Shown here piece after piece: positions 1 through 9,616 of a stretch of 37,764 nt of DNA. Source of the stretch: Betaproteobacteria bacterium (GTDB lineage: Bacteria; Pseudomonadota; Gammaproteobacteria; Burkholderiales; Rhodocyclaceae); NCBI GenBank assembly GCA_009781085.1, contig WQYV01000016.1, positions 1 to 37,764 on the forward strand, written 5' to 3'. The translations under genes were made by a program, and so were the position numbers. Position 1 is the first letter of the stretch; the number at the start of each line of letters is the position of its first letter. The notes below the pieces were generated by a model. That model was given only the letters and a program-made list of their open reading frames with translations. It ran no database searches and was not told the DNA's origin.

Positions 1-1038
1 CACCCGCCAACTGGCGATGTTGGCGAGCGTGGTTTCCCCTTGCGCGAATAGCGCCACCACGGCCAGCGTCATGGCCGCGTCGGGAATATGGTTGCAATCC
101 AGATGAATCCCCGTAAGCGGCTTACCGTCGGCAGGTCGGGCGGCGGAAATCCAGTCGTCCCCCACTTCTACCGTCGCCCCCATGGACGTCAGCGCGTCTG
201 CGAAACGCACATCCCCTTGGATCGCGCCCTTCCCTACACCAATCACCCGGACGGGGTTCCCTGCGCTCGCGCCGATTGCCCCGAGGGCGAGAAAATAAGA
301 AGCCGACGAAGCGTCGCCTTCCACCCGATAGAGACCCGGCGAGCGATAACGCGCCCCGGCAGGAACCGAAAACGCCCGCCAGCCTTCCCGTCCTACAGTC
401 ACGCCGAAGCGCGCCATCAGGTTTAACGTCATATCGACATAGGGTTTGGAAATCAGCTCACCTTCGACTTCTACTGTCACTTGCGCCCCGGCAAGCGGCA
501 ACGCCATCAAAAGACCACTCAGAAACTGGCTGGACACATCCCCGCGAATCTTCACCACGCTACCAGGACGGATGACGGCAGGACGGATCGAAAGCGGTGG
601 GAAACCCTCCTTTTCAAGGCTGCTAACGTTTGCCCCACAAACAACGAGCGCGTCGACCAAATCGCCGATAGGCCGCTCGTGCATCCGGGGCACGCCCTTT
701 AGCACGTACTCCCCGCCCGCAAAAGCCAACACGGCAGTCAGGGATCGGAAAGCCGTCCCCGCATTGCCGAGGAAAAGCTCCGCCTGGCGCACGGGAAACC
801 TTCCACCGCAGCCTGTCACCTGCAAACCGTCCTCGCCTGCCGCCGACATCTCCACACCTAACGCGTGAAGTGCCTCCTGCATCCGTACCGTGTCGTCGGA
901 ATCCAGCAAGACCCGCAATTCCGTTTCCCCTTCCGCAAGCGCGGCTAGGAGCAACGCACGGTTGGAAATGCTCTTGGAGCCCGGCAGCATCACACTGCCG
1001 GAGGCGGAAATCATTTGGGGGAGGTCAATGAAATTCAT
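1..1038 (-). CDS. aroA: 3-phosphoshikimate 1-carboxyvinyltransferase (EPSP synthase), 3' end outside window
   Basis: Reading the minus strand from an ATG at 1038 gives an open frame of 346 codons that runs off the left edge. The N-terminus carries the EPSP synthase signature [19 protein letters not shown] (about residues 19-37) and a second signature, [13 protein letters not shown] (about 90-102), which bind phosphoenolpyruvate and shikimate-3-phosphate. The family is about 430 residues long, so roughly the last fifth is missing. The enzyme makes 5-enolpyruvylshikimate-3-phosphate in the cytosolic aromatic amino acid pathway. It starts 13 bases after the MaoC-like gene, so the two are probably cotranscribed. 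The identification is firm. Confidence 0.96.
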   Translation of the reverse strand, partial: MNFIDLPQMISASGSVMLPGSKSISNRALLLAALAEGETELRVLLDSDDTVRMQEALHALGVEMSAAGEDGLQVTGCGGRFPVRQAELFLGNAGTAFRSLTAVLAFAGGEYVLKGVPRMHERPIGDLVDALVVCGANVSSLEKEGFPPLSIRPAVIRPGSVVKIRGDVSSQFLSGLLMALPLAGAQVTVEVEGELISKPYVDMTLNLMARFGVTVGREGWRAFSVPAGARYRSPGLYRVEGDASSASYFLALGAIGASAGNPVRVIGVGKGAIQGDVRFADALTSMGATVEVGDDWISAARPADGKPLTGIHLDCNHIPDAAMTLAVVALFAQGETTLANIASWRV

Positions 1039-1051
1039 GGGAGCACTTTTT

Positions 1052-1510
1052 TCACACCGCCCCACGCCGAAACACCAGCAACTTCGACACCAGCTTCTGC
1101 ACCTGTTCGCCATCCTGGTTGAACGTGTCGGTTTGCAAGGTGACGATCCCCCGGTCGGGCCTAGATTTGGATGGCGCAATGCCGATGATGATGCTTTCGG
1201 CACGCAACACGTCGCCAGGACGGGTTGGGCGTGGCCAGGAAATTTCGACGCCCGCGCCAATGAGGCCACCCATAAAGGGGATGCTTTCCACCATCAAGCG
1301 CATGGTCATTGCCGCCGTGTGCCAGCCGCTGGCGGCGAGCCCCCCAAAAAAGGACTGTGCGGCAGCGGTTTCATCCAGGTGAAAGGGCTGCGGGTCGAAA
1401 TCGCGGGCGAAATTCTTGATTTGCGCCGTATTGAGCGGGAATTCCCGGCTCAGGTAACGGTTCCCGACGGCAATGTCGTCCAATGTGACAGGCTTCGTTT
1501 CGCTCTTCAT
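1052..1510 (-). CDS. MaoC-like hot-dog dehydratase
   Basis: A 152-residue protein with the MaoC/hydratase-2 pattern. FDPQPFHLD around residues 38-46 supplies the catalytic Asp39 and His44 of (R)-specific enoyl-CoA hydratases, followed by the small-residue helix [13 protein letters not shown] (about 55-67). The C-terminal half ([19 protein letters not shown], then [13 protein letters not shown]) matches the strand pattern of a single hot-dog fold. The family hydrates trans-2-enoyl-CoA, but members also act on other CoA thioesters, and no substrate can be assigned from sequence. The ATG at 1510 is preceded by AAGAG. The gene sits 15 bases after the App1-like gene and 13 before aroA, on the same strand. 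Confidence 0.88.
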   Translation of the reverse strand: MKSETKPVTLDDIAVGNRYLSREFPLNTAQIKNFARDFDPQPFHLDETAAAQSFFGGLAASGWHTAAMTMRLMVESIPFMGGLIGAGVEISWPRPTRPGDVLRAESIIIGIAPSKSRPDRGIVTLQTDTFNQDGEQVQKLVSKLLVFRRGAV

Positions 1511-1525
1511 AAAGGCTCTTCTTGC

Positions 1526-2578
1526 TCAATCCCGGATATGCCACGTTTGCGAGTCGATCCCGGCAAAGGTTTGCCGATAGCGCGGGGCGGTGCGATTTTC
1601 ACCGGTAACGTTACGGATGTGGATGGCGAGAACCCGCCCTGGGTAGCTGCGAGCAATATCGGCGTAAATTTCAGGGTCGTTTTCACCGGAATCGCCAACC
1701 AGGATGAATTTGCGCTGGGGATAAGCCGTCAACAGGCGGGTAAGGGCATTTTTCTTGTGCGCGATGCTGGCATGCCGTTTGGCATGCAACGTGCGCCACG
1801 ACGTAGATTCACGCAGATGAAGGACGCCCTCTGGAAACTGCGCCTCTTTCAGGAACCCCGATAACGCCGGATAAAGCTGAATGGGCGAAGCAGTCAGGTA
1901 ATGGAAAGACGCCTGATGCTCATTGCGCGCCATTTCCTGATACCACTCTGCCATACCGGGAACCGCCCGGAAAGGTTTCACGAAGGTGTTGCGCATCAGG
2001 GCTTTTTTGTTCCGGACATCTGAAATCTTGATGGTGTCGTCAATGTCGCTGACGATGGAAACCCCTTCCGCCGGAATGACCAAGGCGCGGCCTTCCTGCC
2101 CATGCAGCGGATGGCCAGGGGCTTCCAGCGTCCAACCAATCCAGCCGACCCCAGTATCTCCCTGCCATTTGACCTGCTCGCGCCCGACGCTCAATTTGCC
2201 ATGCGTGCGCCCGGAGGTAGTGGTACGCGGTAGCGTGAAAACCTGGTCGGCCAACCGCACCCGGAGGCACCTGCCGCTTTCAGAGCCCGTGCGGAAATAG
2301 TGTGTCCTTTCGGCAAACGTGGCGTTTTGCTCGGGAGACAATTTATCGAGGTCAACCTCCATCCATGAGGCCAGCGCAGAAGCGGCAAGGCGCCTCGACT
2401 CTTCCTCGAATACCCAGGCATCGACATTGACAGTGAAGAAGCCGTCCACCTGTTCCACGGCAAACCCCGGCAGGAACATGACGAACTCATCCAATTTCAA
2501 CCCGCACTTCCACGCAAACGCCCAATTTGCATTGATGAGGCATATAAAAAACAGCACCCCTGACAAAACTTTTTTCAT
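1526..2578 (-). CDS. Secreted App1-type (DUF2183) HAD phosphatase
   Basis: The start is set at the ATG at 2578, because an upstream in-frame start would add about 31 non-conserved residues before a clear signal peptide (MKKVLSGVLFFICLINANWAFA, then WKC). The catalytic domain is C-terminal. VSIVSDIDDTIKISD carries the HAD DxDxT motif at about residues 178-182, followed by HYLTASPIQLYP and the acidic motif ILVGDSGENDPEIYA. This is the App1 phosphatidate phosphatase catalytic (DUF2183/LNS2-related) family. In yeast, App1 dephosphorylates phosphatidate; the bacterial substrate is unknown. The protein is 350 residues and is likely periplasmic. It lies 13 bases after the NSS transporter gene and is probably in the same transcript. 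Confidence 0.85.
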   Translation of the reverse strand: MKKVLSGVLFFICLINANWAFAWKCGLKLDEFVMFLPGFAVEQVDGFFTVNVDAWVFEEESRRLAASALASWMEVDLDKLSPEQNATFAERTHYFRTGSESGRCLRVRLADQVFTLPRTTTSGRTHGKLSVGREQVKWQGDTGVGWIGWTLEAPGHPLHGQEGRALVIPAEGVSIVSDIDDTIKISDVRNKKALMRNTFVKPFRAVPGMAEWYQEMARNEHQASFHYLTASPIQLYPALSGFLKEAQFPEGVLHLRESTSWRTLHAKRHASIAHKKNALTRLLTAYPQRKFILVGDSGENDPEIYADIARSYPGRVLAIHIRNVTGENRTAPRYRQTFAGIDSQTWHIRD

Positions 2579-2591
2579 TATCAGCGCAACC

Positions 2592-3962
2592 TTATCCAAA
2601 CCAGTCCCGCAAAACCAATTCGTAAAGAAATACCAACGTGATACCAACCGGCACGACAAAGCGCAACACATTGAACCACAGGGTGAACGTGCGCTGTTTC
2701 AGTTGTATCTCGTCCACGACGATCACCTTGCCAAGCCTCCAGCCAACGTAGATGGCGATGGCAAGCCCAGAGAGCGGCATCATAAAGCGTGTAGCGAGTT
2801 GATCCAGCACTTCGAAAAGGATGCGACCAAGAACCTTGAACTCCGCCCATTCGTTGAACGACAGGCAAACAGCCACCCCAAGCAGCCATACCGGCAACGC
2901 TGTCCCCCATGCAGCAAAGGCACGGCGGATGCCGAACCGTTCGGTGAGCCAGGAAACGAAAGGCTCCAGCAGTGAAATGGACGATGTCCAGGCGGCAAAA
3001 ATGACGAGAAGAAAGAAGAATATAGCGAACACCCGCCCGCCGGGCATGTCGGAGAATGCCAGCGGCAAGGTCTGGAGGATGAGGCCCGGCCCGGTGGAAG
3101 GCGTCAGCCCATAACCGAAAGTCAGCGAAAAGATGGCTGCCCCGCAAAGCAACCCGATGAGCGCGCCGACTACCGCGATCCATAAACAGGTGTGCCCGAT
3201 GTTCGTTTGTTTGTCGACATAGGAACCATAGGCCATGATGGCACCCATCCCAAGGCTCAACGAGAAAAAGGCATGACCCATTCCATCGATGACGACACCG
3301 GGCTTGACCGCTTCGATTTTGAGGTTGAACATGAAACGCAACGCCGCCGGCATGTCGCCTGCCACCGCACCCCACAAGGTCAGCAAGATCAGGATCAGGA
3401 AAAGCAGCGGCATCATGATCTTGTTGGCGATCTCAATCCCGCTGACCACGCCCCGTGCCACAACGCCCGCGGTAAGAACCATGAAAACGGTGTGCCAAAA
3501 AACCAGGCGTCGGGGATCGGCCATCATGGCCTCGTAAGCCACCCTTGTTTCTTCCGGCGTATTGACCTGCACGCCCTTTACGAGATATTGCCAAAAATAG
3601 TCCACCATCCATCCGGAGACCACGCTGTAAAACGACAGGATCATCAACGCACCGAAGATCCCGACCCATCCGAGCAAGGCCCACCACGAAGAATTATTGG
3701 ATTCCTTGGCAGTATTGAGCATGGCAGCGACGGGATTGCCCCGCCCCCGTCTGCCGATGAGAATTTCCGCCATGAGAAGCGGCAACCCGATAAGGGCAAC
3801 ACAGGCCATGTAGACAACGATGAATACCCCCACGCTGCCCTCGCTTGCACCAGCAATGTAAGAGAACTTCCAGATATTGCCGAGCCCAACGGCAGAACCG
3901 ATGGTGACGAGGATGAAGGCCCAGCGGTTGGACCAAGTAGAGCGAGAGGATGCCTTACTCAT
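2592..3962 (-). CDS. Sodium-dependent transporter, neurotransmitter:sodium symporter (NSS) family
   Basis: A 456-residue polytopic membrane protein. The N-terminal segment RWAFILVTIGSAVGLGNIWKF (about residues 12-32) is the unwound TM1 of LeuT-fold NSS transporters, whose backbone binds sodium and the amino acid. Further hydrophobic helices follow, including the TM6-region motif FFSLSLGMGAIMAYGSYV. The length fits bacterial members such as LeuT, Tyt1 and MhsT (11-12 TM helices). The likely substrate is an amino acid taken up with sodium; which one cannot be read from sequence. It is 197 bases downstream of the DUF2818 gene, so it may have its own promoter. Confidence 0.93.
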   Translation of the reverse strand: MSKASSRSTWSNRWAFILVTIGSAVGLGNIWKFSYIAGASEGSVGVFIVVYMACVALIGLPLLMAEILIGRRGRGNPVAAMLNTAKESNNSSWWALLGWVGIFGALMILSFYSVVSGWMVDYFWQYLVKGVQVNTPEETRVAYEAMMADPRRLVFWHTVFMVLTAGVVARGVVSGIEIANKIMMPLLFLILILLTLWGAVAGDMPAALRFMFNLKIEAVKPGVVIDGMGHAFFSLSLGMGAIMAYGSYVDKQTNIGHTCLWIAVVGALIGLLCGAAIFSLTFGYGLTPSTGPGLILQTLPLAFSDMPGGRVFAIFFFLLVIFAAWTSSISLLEPFVSWLTERFGIRRAFAAWGTALPVWLLGVAVCLSFNEWAEFKVLGRILFEVLDQLATRFMMPLSGLAIAIYVGWRLGKVIVVDEIQLKQRTFTLWFNVLRFVVPVGITLVFLYELVLRDWFG

Positions 3963-4072
3963 GAGAAAACCTGCACGCGTGAGTTGAACACGCGTCGAAC
4001 GCGACCCCCGTCATGAATGACGAGGATCGCGAGACAATCGTTTATGGAGCCGAAGGCTACCATGAACCGTAT

Positions 4073-4085
4073 CGAGGAATCCTCG
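4073..4085. repeat. Short perfect palindrome upstream of the NSS transporter
   Basis: CGAGGA, one central A, then TCCTCG: 6-base arms in the 197-bp gap (3963-4159) between the DUF2818 gene and the NSS transporter. It could be an operator or a chance palindrome. A small GAGCC-GAA-GGCTA hairpin lies nearby (about 4048-4060). Neither is followed by a T-run, so I do not call a terminator. No convincing sigma-70 promoter was seen in the gap. Confidence 0.25.
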
Positions 4086-4159
4086 GTCGTAAGAAAGAGG
4101 GACTCAAAAACTGGAAAACCTGAGGGTAGATCGTACCTGCCACCTACATACAGACTGAT

Positions 4160-4501
4160 TCATCCCTGCCTGTGTGGCGCTTCCACGGCATGGCGGCGGT
4201 TGCCGCGCCACAGGTGGCAATAGATAAACCCCGGAAAGGCAAACACGAAAAACAGGCAAAGCGTAGCCACATAGAATTGCCAGCTTTGCGGATAAATACC
4301 ACCATAAGCGCCCTTTTCCAGCAAGAGGGCAAAGCCGCCGACAACAAAATAGAGCACAAGCAGCTCTAAAAACTGCCAGCCAGATCCCTTGCGCCCCGAG
4401 GGGTGGAGCCACACGAACAGCACGCGCTCAAACAAAAAAGGCAGGTTGGCCGCTATGACGCAAATGCCCACCACAATCCAGGCCGTGACAGTGACACTCA
4501 T
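4160..4501 (-). CDS. DUF2818 family small membrane protein
   Basis: A 113-residue protein with three to four hydrophobic segments (about residues 5-30, 44-62 and 75-95) ending in a basic tail. The N-terminus (MSVTVTAWIVVGICVIAANLPFLFERVLF) and its position 26 bases after nuoN match the DUF2818 family, which in betaproteobacteria regularly follows nuoN. Its function is unknown; the position suggests a role in assembly or stability of complex I, which is an inference. The ATG at 4501 is the start. Confidence 0.8.
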   Translation of the reverse strand: MSVTVTAWIVVGICVIAANLPFLFERVLFVWLHPSGRKGSGWQFLELLVLYFVVGGFALLLEKGAYGGIYPQSWQFYVATLCLFFVFAFPGFIYCHLWRGNRRHAVEAPHRQG

Positions 4502-4527
4502 ATACTTGCGCTTTTCCCGCTTTCAAA

Positions 4528-5994
4528 TCAACCGCTAACCGTAAATGCCACTTTCATGGCCTCTGCGCACCATTTTAGCAGTGCCCCCGGCATAAGCCCA
4601 AGCAGGGCAATGGCCATACCATTGAGCGACAGCATCACCAGCAATTCGCCTGAAGCTTTGAGTGGGGTATTGTTGACTGGCTCATCGAAATACATGAATT
4701 TGACGACACGCAGATAGTAGAAAGCACCGATGAGCGACATTATCACCGCCAGCACCGCAATCCAGAGATGACCGGCATGTATCACTGCTTGGAGCACGGA
4801 GAACTTGGCAAAGAAGCCGACGAAAAACGGGATGCCTGCCATCGAGAACATCACGAAAAGCATGAGCAGCGCAAACCAAGGGCTACGGCGGTTGAGTCCC
4901 TTGAAGTCCCCGATGTTTTCAGCCTCAAACCCCTCGCGCGAGAGCAGCACAACCATGCCGAACGCAGCTAAAGTCATGAGCGCATAGGCAATGACGTAAA
5001 ACATGGCGCTACTGTAACCCGTACCGCCACCGGAAAGCAAACCCAACAGCATGAACCCCATGTGAGAGATGCCGGAGTAAGCCAGCATGCGTTTGATGTT
5101 GTGCTGTGCCAGCGCCGCAAAATTACCAAGGACGATGGACGCAGCAGCAACAAACAACAGCATGCTTTGCCATTGCCCAGCAAGGTCAGGCAAAGCGCCC
5201 ACCAGTAGGCGCATCGCCAGCGCAAAAGCGGCAAGCTTGGGCGCGCTGGACAGAATGAGCGTCACGGCGGTCGGTGAGCCTTGATAGACATCGGGAACCC
5301 ACATGTGAAAAGGCGCAACACCCAGCTTGAACGAAATACCGGCAACGAGAAAGACGATGCCGAAGAGCAACACCATTGTCATGTTGCCGTTCTTCGCACC
5401 AAGCACGGCTTCTTTCACCGCAGGCAACTCCAGCGAGCCGCCAGTCGCGCCATAGATCATCGACATACCGTAGAGCAGTAGGCCGGAAGCAAGCGCCCCC
5501 AACACGAAATACTTCATCCCGGCCTCGGTGGAGCGCACCGCGTCACGGTCAAATGCCACCAGCGCGTAGAGCGACAGCGACATCATTTCCAAACCGATGT
5601 AGAGAACCAGCAAATGGTTGGCGGTAATCATCACCATCATGCCGAGGGTGGACAGAAGCGAGAGCAGGTAATACTCAGGGCGGTCGAGCTTGCGGTCGGC
5701 GAGATAGCCGCGCCCGTAGATCAGCGCGACCATCATCGAAAGATACACCATCATCTTAAGGATACCGCCTGGCTGGTCGTGCACGAACATGTTGTGGAAA
5801 GCGAAATCGTTCCCAGCATCCAGGGTAAAGTACGTGATGAATGCGGCCACGATCAGCGTGATCTGGACAAACGAGTAAGCTAGGCCGCGCGCAATGCTAC
5901 GGGCGAAAGCCGTCGCCAGCATGATCGCCAGAACCATTATCGCAACGAAAATTTCTGCCGTCGCCGAGTAAAGATTGGAAACATCAAAATTCAT
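4528..5994 (-). CDS. nuoN: NADH-quinone oxidoreductase subunit N
   Basis: A 488-residue polytopic protein of the Mrp-antiporter-like ND2/NuoN family. It has the conserved stretch LLVLYIGLEMMSLSLYALVAF (TM5-region glutamate), lysine-containing helices (ISFKLGVAPFHMWVPDVYQGSP) and HNIKRMLAYSGISHMGFMLLGL. NuoN is one of three antiporter-like subunits that translocate protons in the membrane arm of complex I. It is the last nuo gene, starting 32 bases after nuoM. The start at 5994 (MNFDVSNLYS) has no strong Shine-Dalgarno sequence, which suggests translational coupling. Confidence 0.97.
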   Translation of the reverse strand: MNFDVSNLYSATAEIFVAIMVLAIMLATAFARSIARGLAYSFVQITLIVAAFITYFTLDAGNDFAFHNMFVHDQPGGILKMMVYLSMMVALIYGRGYLADRKLDRPEYYLLSLLSTLGMMVMITANHLLVLYIGLEMMSLSLYALVAFDRDAVRSTEAGMKYFVLGALASGLLLYGMSMIYGATGGSLELPAVKEAVLGAKNGNMTMVLLFGIVFLVAGISFKLGVAPFHMWVPDVYQGSPTAVTLILSSAPKLAAFALAMRLLVGALPDLAGQWQSMLLFVAAASIVLGNFAALAQHNIKRMLAYSGISHMGFMLLGLLSGGGTGYSSAMFYVIAYALMTLAAFGMVVLLSREGFEAENIGDFKGLNRRSPWFALLMLFVMFSMAGIPFFVGFFAKFSVLQAVIHAGHLWIAVLAVIMSLIGAFYYLRVVKFMYFDEPVNNTPLKASGELLVMLSLNGMAIALLGLMPGALLKWCAEAMKVAFTVSG

Positions 5995-6026
5995 CTTTTA
6001 ATCGTCCGTTATCAAGCTGCACCTGC

Positions 6027-7532
6027 TCAAAGAGGCGGTAGCAGGAGCATTTTGCCATTGACATGCTCCAGGAGGTGATTCACCGAGGCGTGCATCACAT
6101 CGGTAAAGGGGAAGGGGTACAGACCCATCGCCAGCACGCACACTGCGAGCAAGGCAAGGAAAAAGAATTCACGCTGGTTGATATCGGTCAGTCCAGCCAC
6201 CTTCTCGTTCCCCACTGCACCGAACACTACGCGTTTATACATCCACAGCGTGTAGGCCGCGCCGAGGATCAGGGTGGTTGCCGCGAGGAAGGTTATCAGG
6301 AAGCTCTTCTGCATCGCGGCGAGGATGACGGTGAATTCACCGACAAAGCCGCTCGTCGCAGGCAAACCAGCATTGGCCATCGCGAAAAGCATGAAGAAGG
6401 CGGCAAATTTCGGCATAGTGTTCACTACGCCGCCGTAATCGGCAATCTGGCGCGAGTGCACACGGTCGTAAAGCACGCCGATACACAGGAACATTGCGCC
6501 AGAAACGAAACCGTGGGAAATCATCTGGACCAGCGCCCCCTCGATGCCAAGCTGGTTGTGCAGGAAGAAACCGAGAGTAACGAACCCCATGTGCGAGACC
6601 GAAGAATAGGCGACGAGTTTCTTCATGTCGGTCTGCACCAGCACCACGAAACCGATGTAAACCACCGCGACCAGCGACAGCCCAACGACGAGCCAAGTGA
6701 ATTCCTGGCACGCATTCGGCACGATGGGCAACGCAAACCGGACGAAACCATAAGCGCCAAGTTTCAGGGCAATGGCCGCCAGCACCACCGAACCACCCGT
6801 AGGCGCTTCAACGTGGGCATCCGGCAACCAAGTATGCACCGGCCACATTGGCACTTTGACCCCAAAAGCGACGAGGAAAGCGAAGAACATCAATATCTGC
6901 ACTCCCATCGGCAACACGGTTTTATGCCATTCGAGAATTTCGAAACTACCGGTCTTGTCGTGAAGATAGATGAGCGCCAACAGCAATAGCAGCGAACCGG
7001 CCAGCGTGAAGAGAAAGAACTTGAAGGCCGCGTAGACCCGGTTCGGTCCGCCCCAGATGCCGATAATGAGATAAAGCGGGATCAGCGAGGCTTCAAAGAA
7101 TACGTAGAACAGCACGCCGTCGAGCGCCGAGAAAATGCCGTTCATCAGGCCAGACATAATGAGGAAAGCAGCCATGTACTGCGCCACACGGGTCTGGATG
7201 GACTCCCATCCCGCAATGACCACGATGACGGTGATGAAGGAATTCAGTAGCACGAACCACAGCGAGATACCATCGATGCCAAGGTGATAATTGACATTGA
7301 AATGCTCGATCCAGATCCGGTTCTCCTCGAGATGCGGTTGTATAGCGGCAATGTTGGGATCGAAATGGATATAGAGCGGAATAGTCACGGCAAAGCCCAG
7401 GATTGCGGCCAGCAGCGCAGCCACACGCGCCATGCGGGCATTGGTATCCGGCCCGGTGGCCAGCACCAGCAGCCCGCCGAGTATCGGTATCCATATTGCC
7501 AGACTGAGGAAAGGGGGAATATCCGTCGTCAT
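6027..7532 (-). CDS. nuoM: NADH-quinone oxidoreductase subunit M
   Basis: A 501-residue antiporter-like membrane subunit (ND4 family). Recognisable stretches are FYVFFEASLIPLYLIIGIWGG (conserved TM5 glutamate), GVKVPMWPVHTWLPDAHVEAP (TM7-8 lysine/broken helix) and MKKLVAYSSVSHMGFVTLGFF. It forms one of the proton channels in the distal membrane arm. The ATG at 7532 follows a GGAAAG Shine-Dalgarno. The length is typical of proteobacterial NuoM. Confidence 0.97.
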   Translation of the reverse strand: MTTDIPPFLSLAIWIPILGGLLVLATGPDTNARMARVAALLAAILGFAVTIPLYIHFDPNIAAIQPHLEENRIWIEHFNVNYHLGIDGISLWFVLLNSFITVIVVIAGWESIQTRVAQYMAAFLIMSGLMNGIFSALDGVLFYVFFEASLIPLYLIIGIWGGPNRVYAAFKFFLFTLAGSLLLLLALIYLHDKTGSFEILEWHKTVLPMGVQILMFFAFLVAFGVKVPMWPVHTWLPDAHVEAPTGGSVVLAAIALKLGAYGFVRFALPIVPNACQEFTWLVVGLSLVAVVYIGFVVLVQTDMKKLVAYSSVSHMGFVTLGFFLHNQLGIEGALVQMISHGFVSGAMFLCIGVLYDRVHSRQIADYGGVVNTMPKFAAFFMLFAMANAGLPATSGFVGEFTVILAAMQKSFLITFLAATTLILGAAYTLWMYKRVVFGAVGNEKVAGLTDINQREFFFLALLAVCVLAMGLYPFPFTDVMHASVNHLLEHVNGKMLLLPPL

Positions 7533-7593
7533 CGTTGCTTTCCGTTCAATGCGCCATCTACAGCGCGTTCGCTTTCGTTATCCGTTTGCCCGC

Positions 7594-9603
7594 TCACCTG
7601 AAGGAAACCCAAAAAGTCAGCAGGACAAATACTCCAACGATCATGGTAAAGGCGTACTGATACAGGTAGCCGGTCTGGAACAATCCAATAACACGCGCCA
7701 TCAACGCCACCAGCCGGGACGAGCCCGACACCCCGACACCATCAATCAAACCCTGTTCACCCTTGCGCCACAACCCGCTACCCAGCATGCGCGCACCGCC
7801 CGCGAAAACAATCTCGTTGAAGCGGTCGAAGTAATACTTGTTTTCCAGCAGGGCATAGATGGCGGCGAATTTGCGCTGGATGGCGGCAGGTAATTCAGGT
7901 TTCTTCAGATAGAACACCCAGGCAGTCACGACCCCAGCCAGCGCCAGCCAGAACGGCGCAGCCATGAGACCATGCAGCGCCATGCCTACCGCACCGTGGA
8001 AGGATTCCTCGATTTCCTTGAGACCAGCTGCATGATTCCCCCCGACGAAAATCGAAGCTTCGAACCACCCCTCGAACAGTAATGGCCCGATCGTGATAAA
8101 ACCGATCACAACAGACGGGATCGCCAGCAGGATCAATGGCAGGATCACTACCAGCGGCGATTCATGCGGCTTTTGCCCCGGCGCAAGGCCATGATGCTCT
8201 TCGTCATGATCCCCATCATCATGCCCATGCCCCTCTTCGTGTGCCTTCCCGAACCGCTCCTTGCCATGAAAAACGAGGAAATACATCCGGAAGGAATAGA
8301 ACGCGGTCACGAACACCCCCACGAGTACGCAGAAAAGCGCGTAACCCGCACCGGGAATCGTGGAAGCATGCACTGCCTCGATGATCGAATCCTTGGAATA
8401 GAAACCAGAGAAGAACGGTGTCCCGATCAGAGCCAACGAACCAACGAGCGAAGTCAGCCAAGTAACCGGCATGTACTTTCGCAAGCCACCCATGTTGCGC
8501 ATGTCCTGGTCGTGATGCAATCCGATGATGACCGACCCCGCCCCAAGGAAGAGCAACGCCTTGAAGAAAGCGTGTGTCATCAGGTGGAAGATGGCCACCG
8601 AATAGGCCGATACGCCAAGCGCCACCGTCATGTAACCCAACTGCGATAAGGTGGAATACGCCACCACGCGCTTGATGTCGTTCTGGACGATGCCAAGGAA
8701 ACCCATGAACAGCGCCGTGGTTGCCCCGATGACCAGCACGAAGGCCAGCGCGGTTTCGGACAGTTCAAAGAGCGGCGACATCCGCGCCACCATAAAAATA
8801 CCCGCCGTAACCATCGTCGCAGCATGAATCAATGCGGAAATCGGCGTCGGGCCTTCCATCGAATCAGGCAGCCACACATGCAGCGGAACCTGCGCCGACT
8901 TGCCCATTGCGCCAATAAACAGGCAGATACAGATCGTGGTGAGCAACGGCCAGCCGATGCCTGCCACTTCCTTGCCCGCCAGTTCCGACGCAGAACCGAA
9001 CACTTGCTCGTAACCGAGGCTACCGGTATGTGCAACGATTAGCGCAATACCGAGCAGAAAACCGAAATCTCCGACGCGATTGACCAGGAACGCCTTCAGG
9101 TTGGCGTAAATCGCCGTCGGGCGCTTGTACCAGAAACCGATGAGCAGGTAAGAAACCAGCCCCACCGCTTCCCATCCGAAAAAAAGCTGGAGGAAGTTGT
9201 TGGACATCACCAGCATCAGCATCGCAAAGGTAAAGAGCGAGATATAGCTGAAAAACCGCTGATAACCGGGGTCTTCGGACATGTAGCCGATCGTGTAGAT
9301 GTGCACCATCAAGGACACAAAACTGACGACCAACATCATCAGCACGGACAGCTTGTCGATTAGGAAACCGACCTCAAAATTCACCCCCCCAGCCTGCATC
9401 CAGGTGTAGACCGTGCCGTTGAAAGTATGCCCGGCCTGCACGTCCTGGAAGACCATCACCGAAAGGACGAAGGAAGCCAGCACGCCAGCGATGGCGACGC
9501 AATGCGCCCCGGTGCGCCCGACCTGCCTGCCGAACAAACCGGCGATAACTGCCCCGGCCAGCGGCGCAAGCGGCACGAGAAGATAAAGCGTTTTCATGTC
9601 CAT
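7594..9603 (-). CDS. nuoL: NADH-quinone oxidoreductase subunit L
   Basis: A 669-residue antiporter-like subunit (ND5 family), the most distal proton channel, with a C-terminal lateral helix. Diagnostic stretches include FFGWEAVGLVSYLLIGFWY, GAMGKSAQVPLHVWLPDSMEGPTP and DIKRVVAYSTLSQLGYM. Two ATGs lie close together (9603 and 9597). AAGGA sits about 10 bases before the first, so 9603 is preferred; the longer upstream frame overlaps nuoK and lacks similarity. A histidine/aspartate-rich loop (about 8182-8248) lies between transmembrane segments. The gene starts 13 bases after nuoK. Confidence 0.97.
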   Translation of the reverse strand: MDMKTLYLLVPLAPLAGAVIAGLFGRQVGRTGAHCVAIAGVLASFVLSVMVFQDVQAGHTFNGTVYTWMQAGGVNFEVGFLIDKLSVLMMLVVSFVSLMVHIYTIGYMSEDPGYQRFFSYISLFTFAMLMLVMSNNFLQLFFGWEAVGLVSYLLIGFWYKRPTAIYANLKAFLVNRVGDFGFLLGIALIVAHTGSLGYEQVFGSASELAGKEVAGIGWPLLTTICICLFIGAMGKSAQVPLHVWLPDSMEGPTPISALIHAATMVTAGIFMVARMSPLFELSETALAFVLVIGATTALFMGFLGIVQNDIKRVVAYSTLSQLGYMTVALGVSAYSVAIFHLMTHAFFKALLFLGAGSVIIGLHHDQDMRNMGGLRKYMPVTWLTSLVGSLALIGTPFFSGFYSKDSIIEAVHASTIPGAGYALFCVLVGVFVTAFYSFRMYFLVFHGKERFGKAHEEGHGHDDGDHDEEHHGLAPGQKPHESPLVVILPLILLAIPSVVIGFITIGPLLFEGWFEASIFVGGNHAAGLKEIEESFHGAVGMALHGLMAAPFWLALAGVVTAWVFYLKKPELPAAIQRKFAAIYALLENKYYFDRFNEIVFAGGARMLGSGLWRKGEQGLIDGVGVSGSSRLVALMARVIGLFQTGYLYQYAFTMIVGVFVLLTFWVSFR

Positions 9604-9616
9604 GTGCGGCGTGTCC

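Noticed and set aside
88-868. Several plus-strand open frames over aroA
   Set aside because: They are antisense to a clear aroA reading frame and their translations are Arg/Pro-rich without family motifs.
2319-2975. Plus-strand 218-codon open frame
   Set aside because: It spans the junction of two convincing minus-strand genes (App1-type phosphatase and NSS transporter) and has no recognisable domain.
3192-4016. Plus-strand 274-codon open frame
   Set aside because: It is antisense to the NSS transporter; its His/Asp/Arg-rich composition is typical of the complement of a membrane protein gene.
4048-4060. GC hairpin as a nuo operon terminator
   Set aside because: The stem is only 4-5 bases and no T-run follows on the minus strand.
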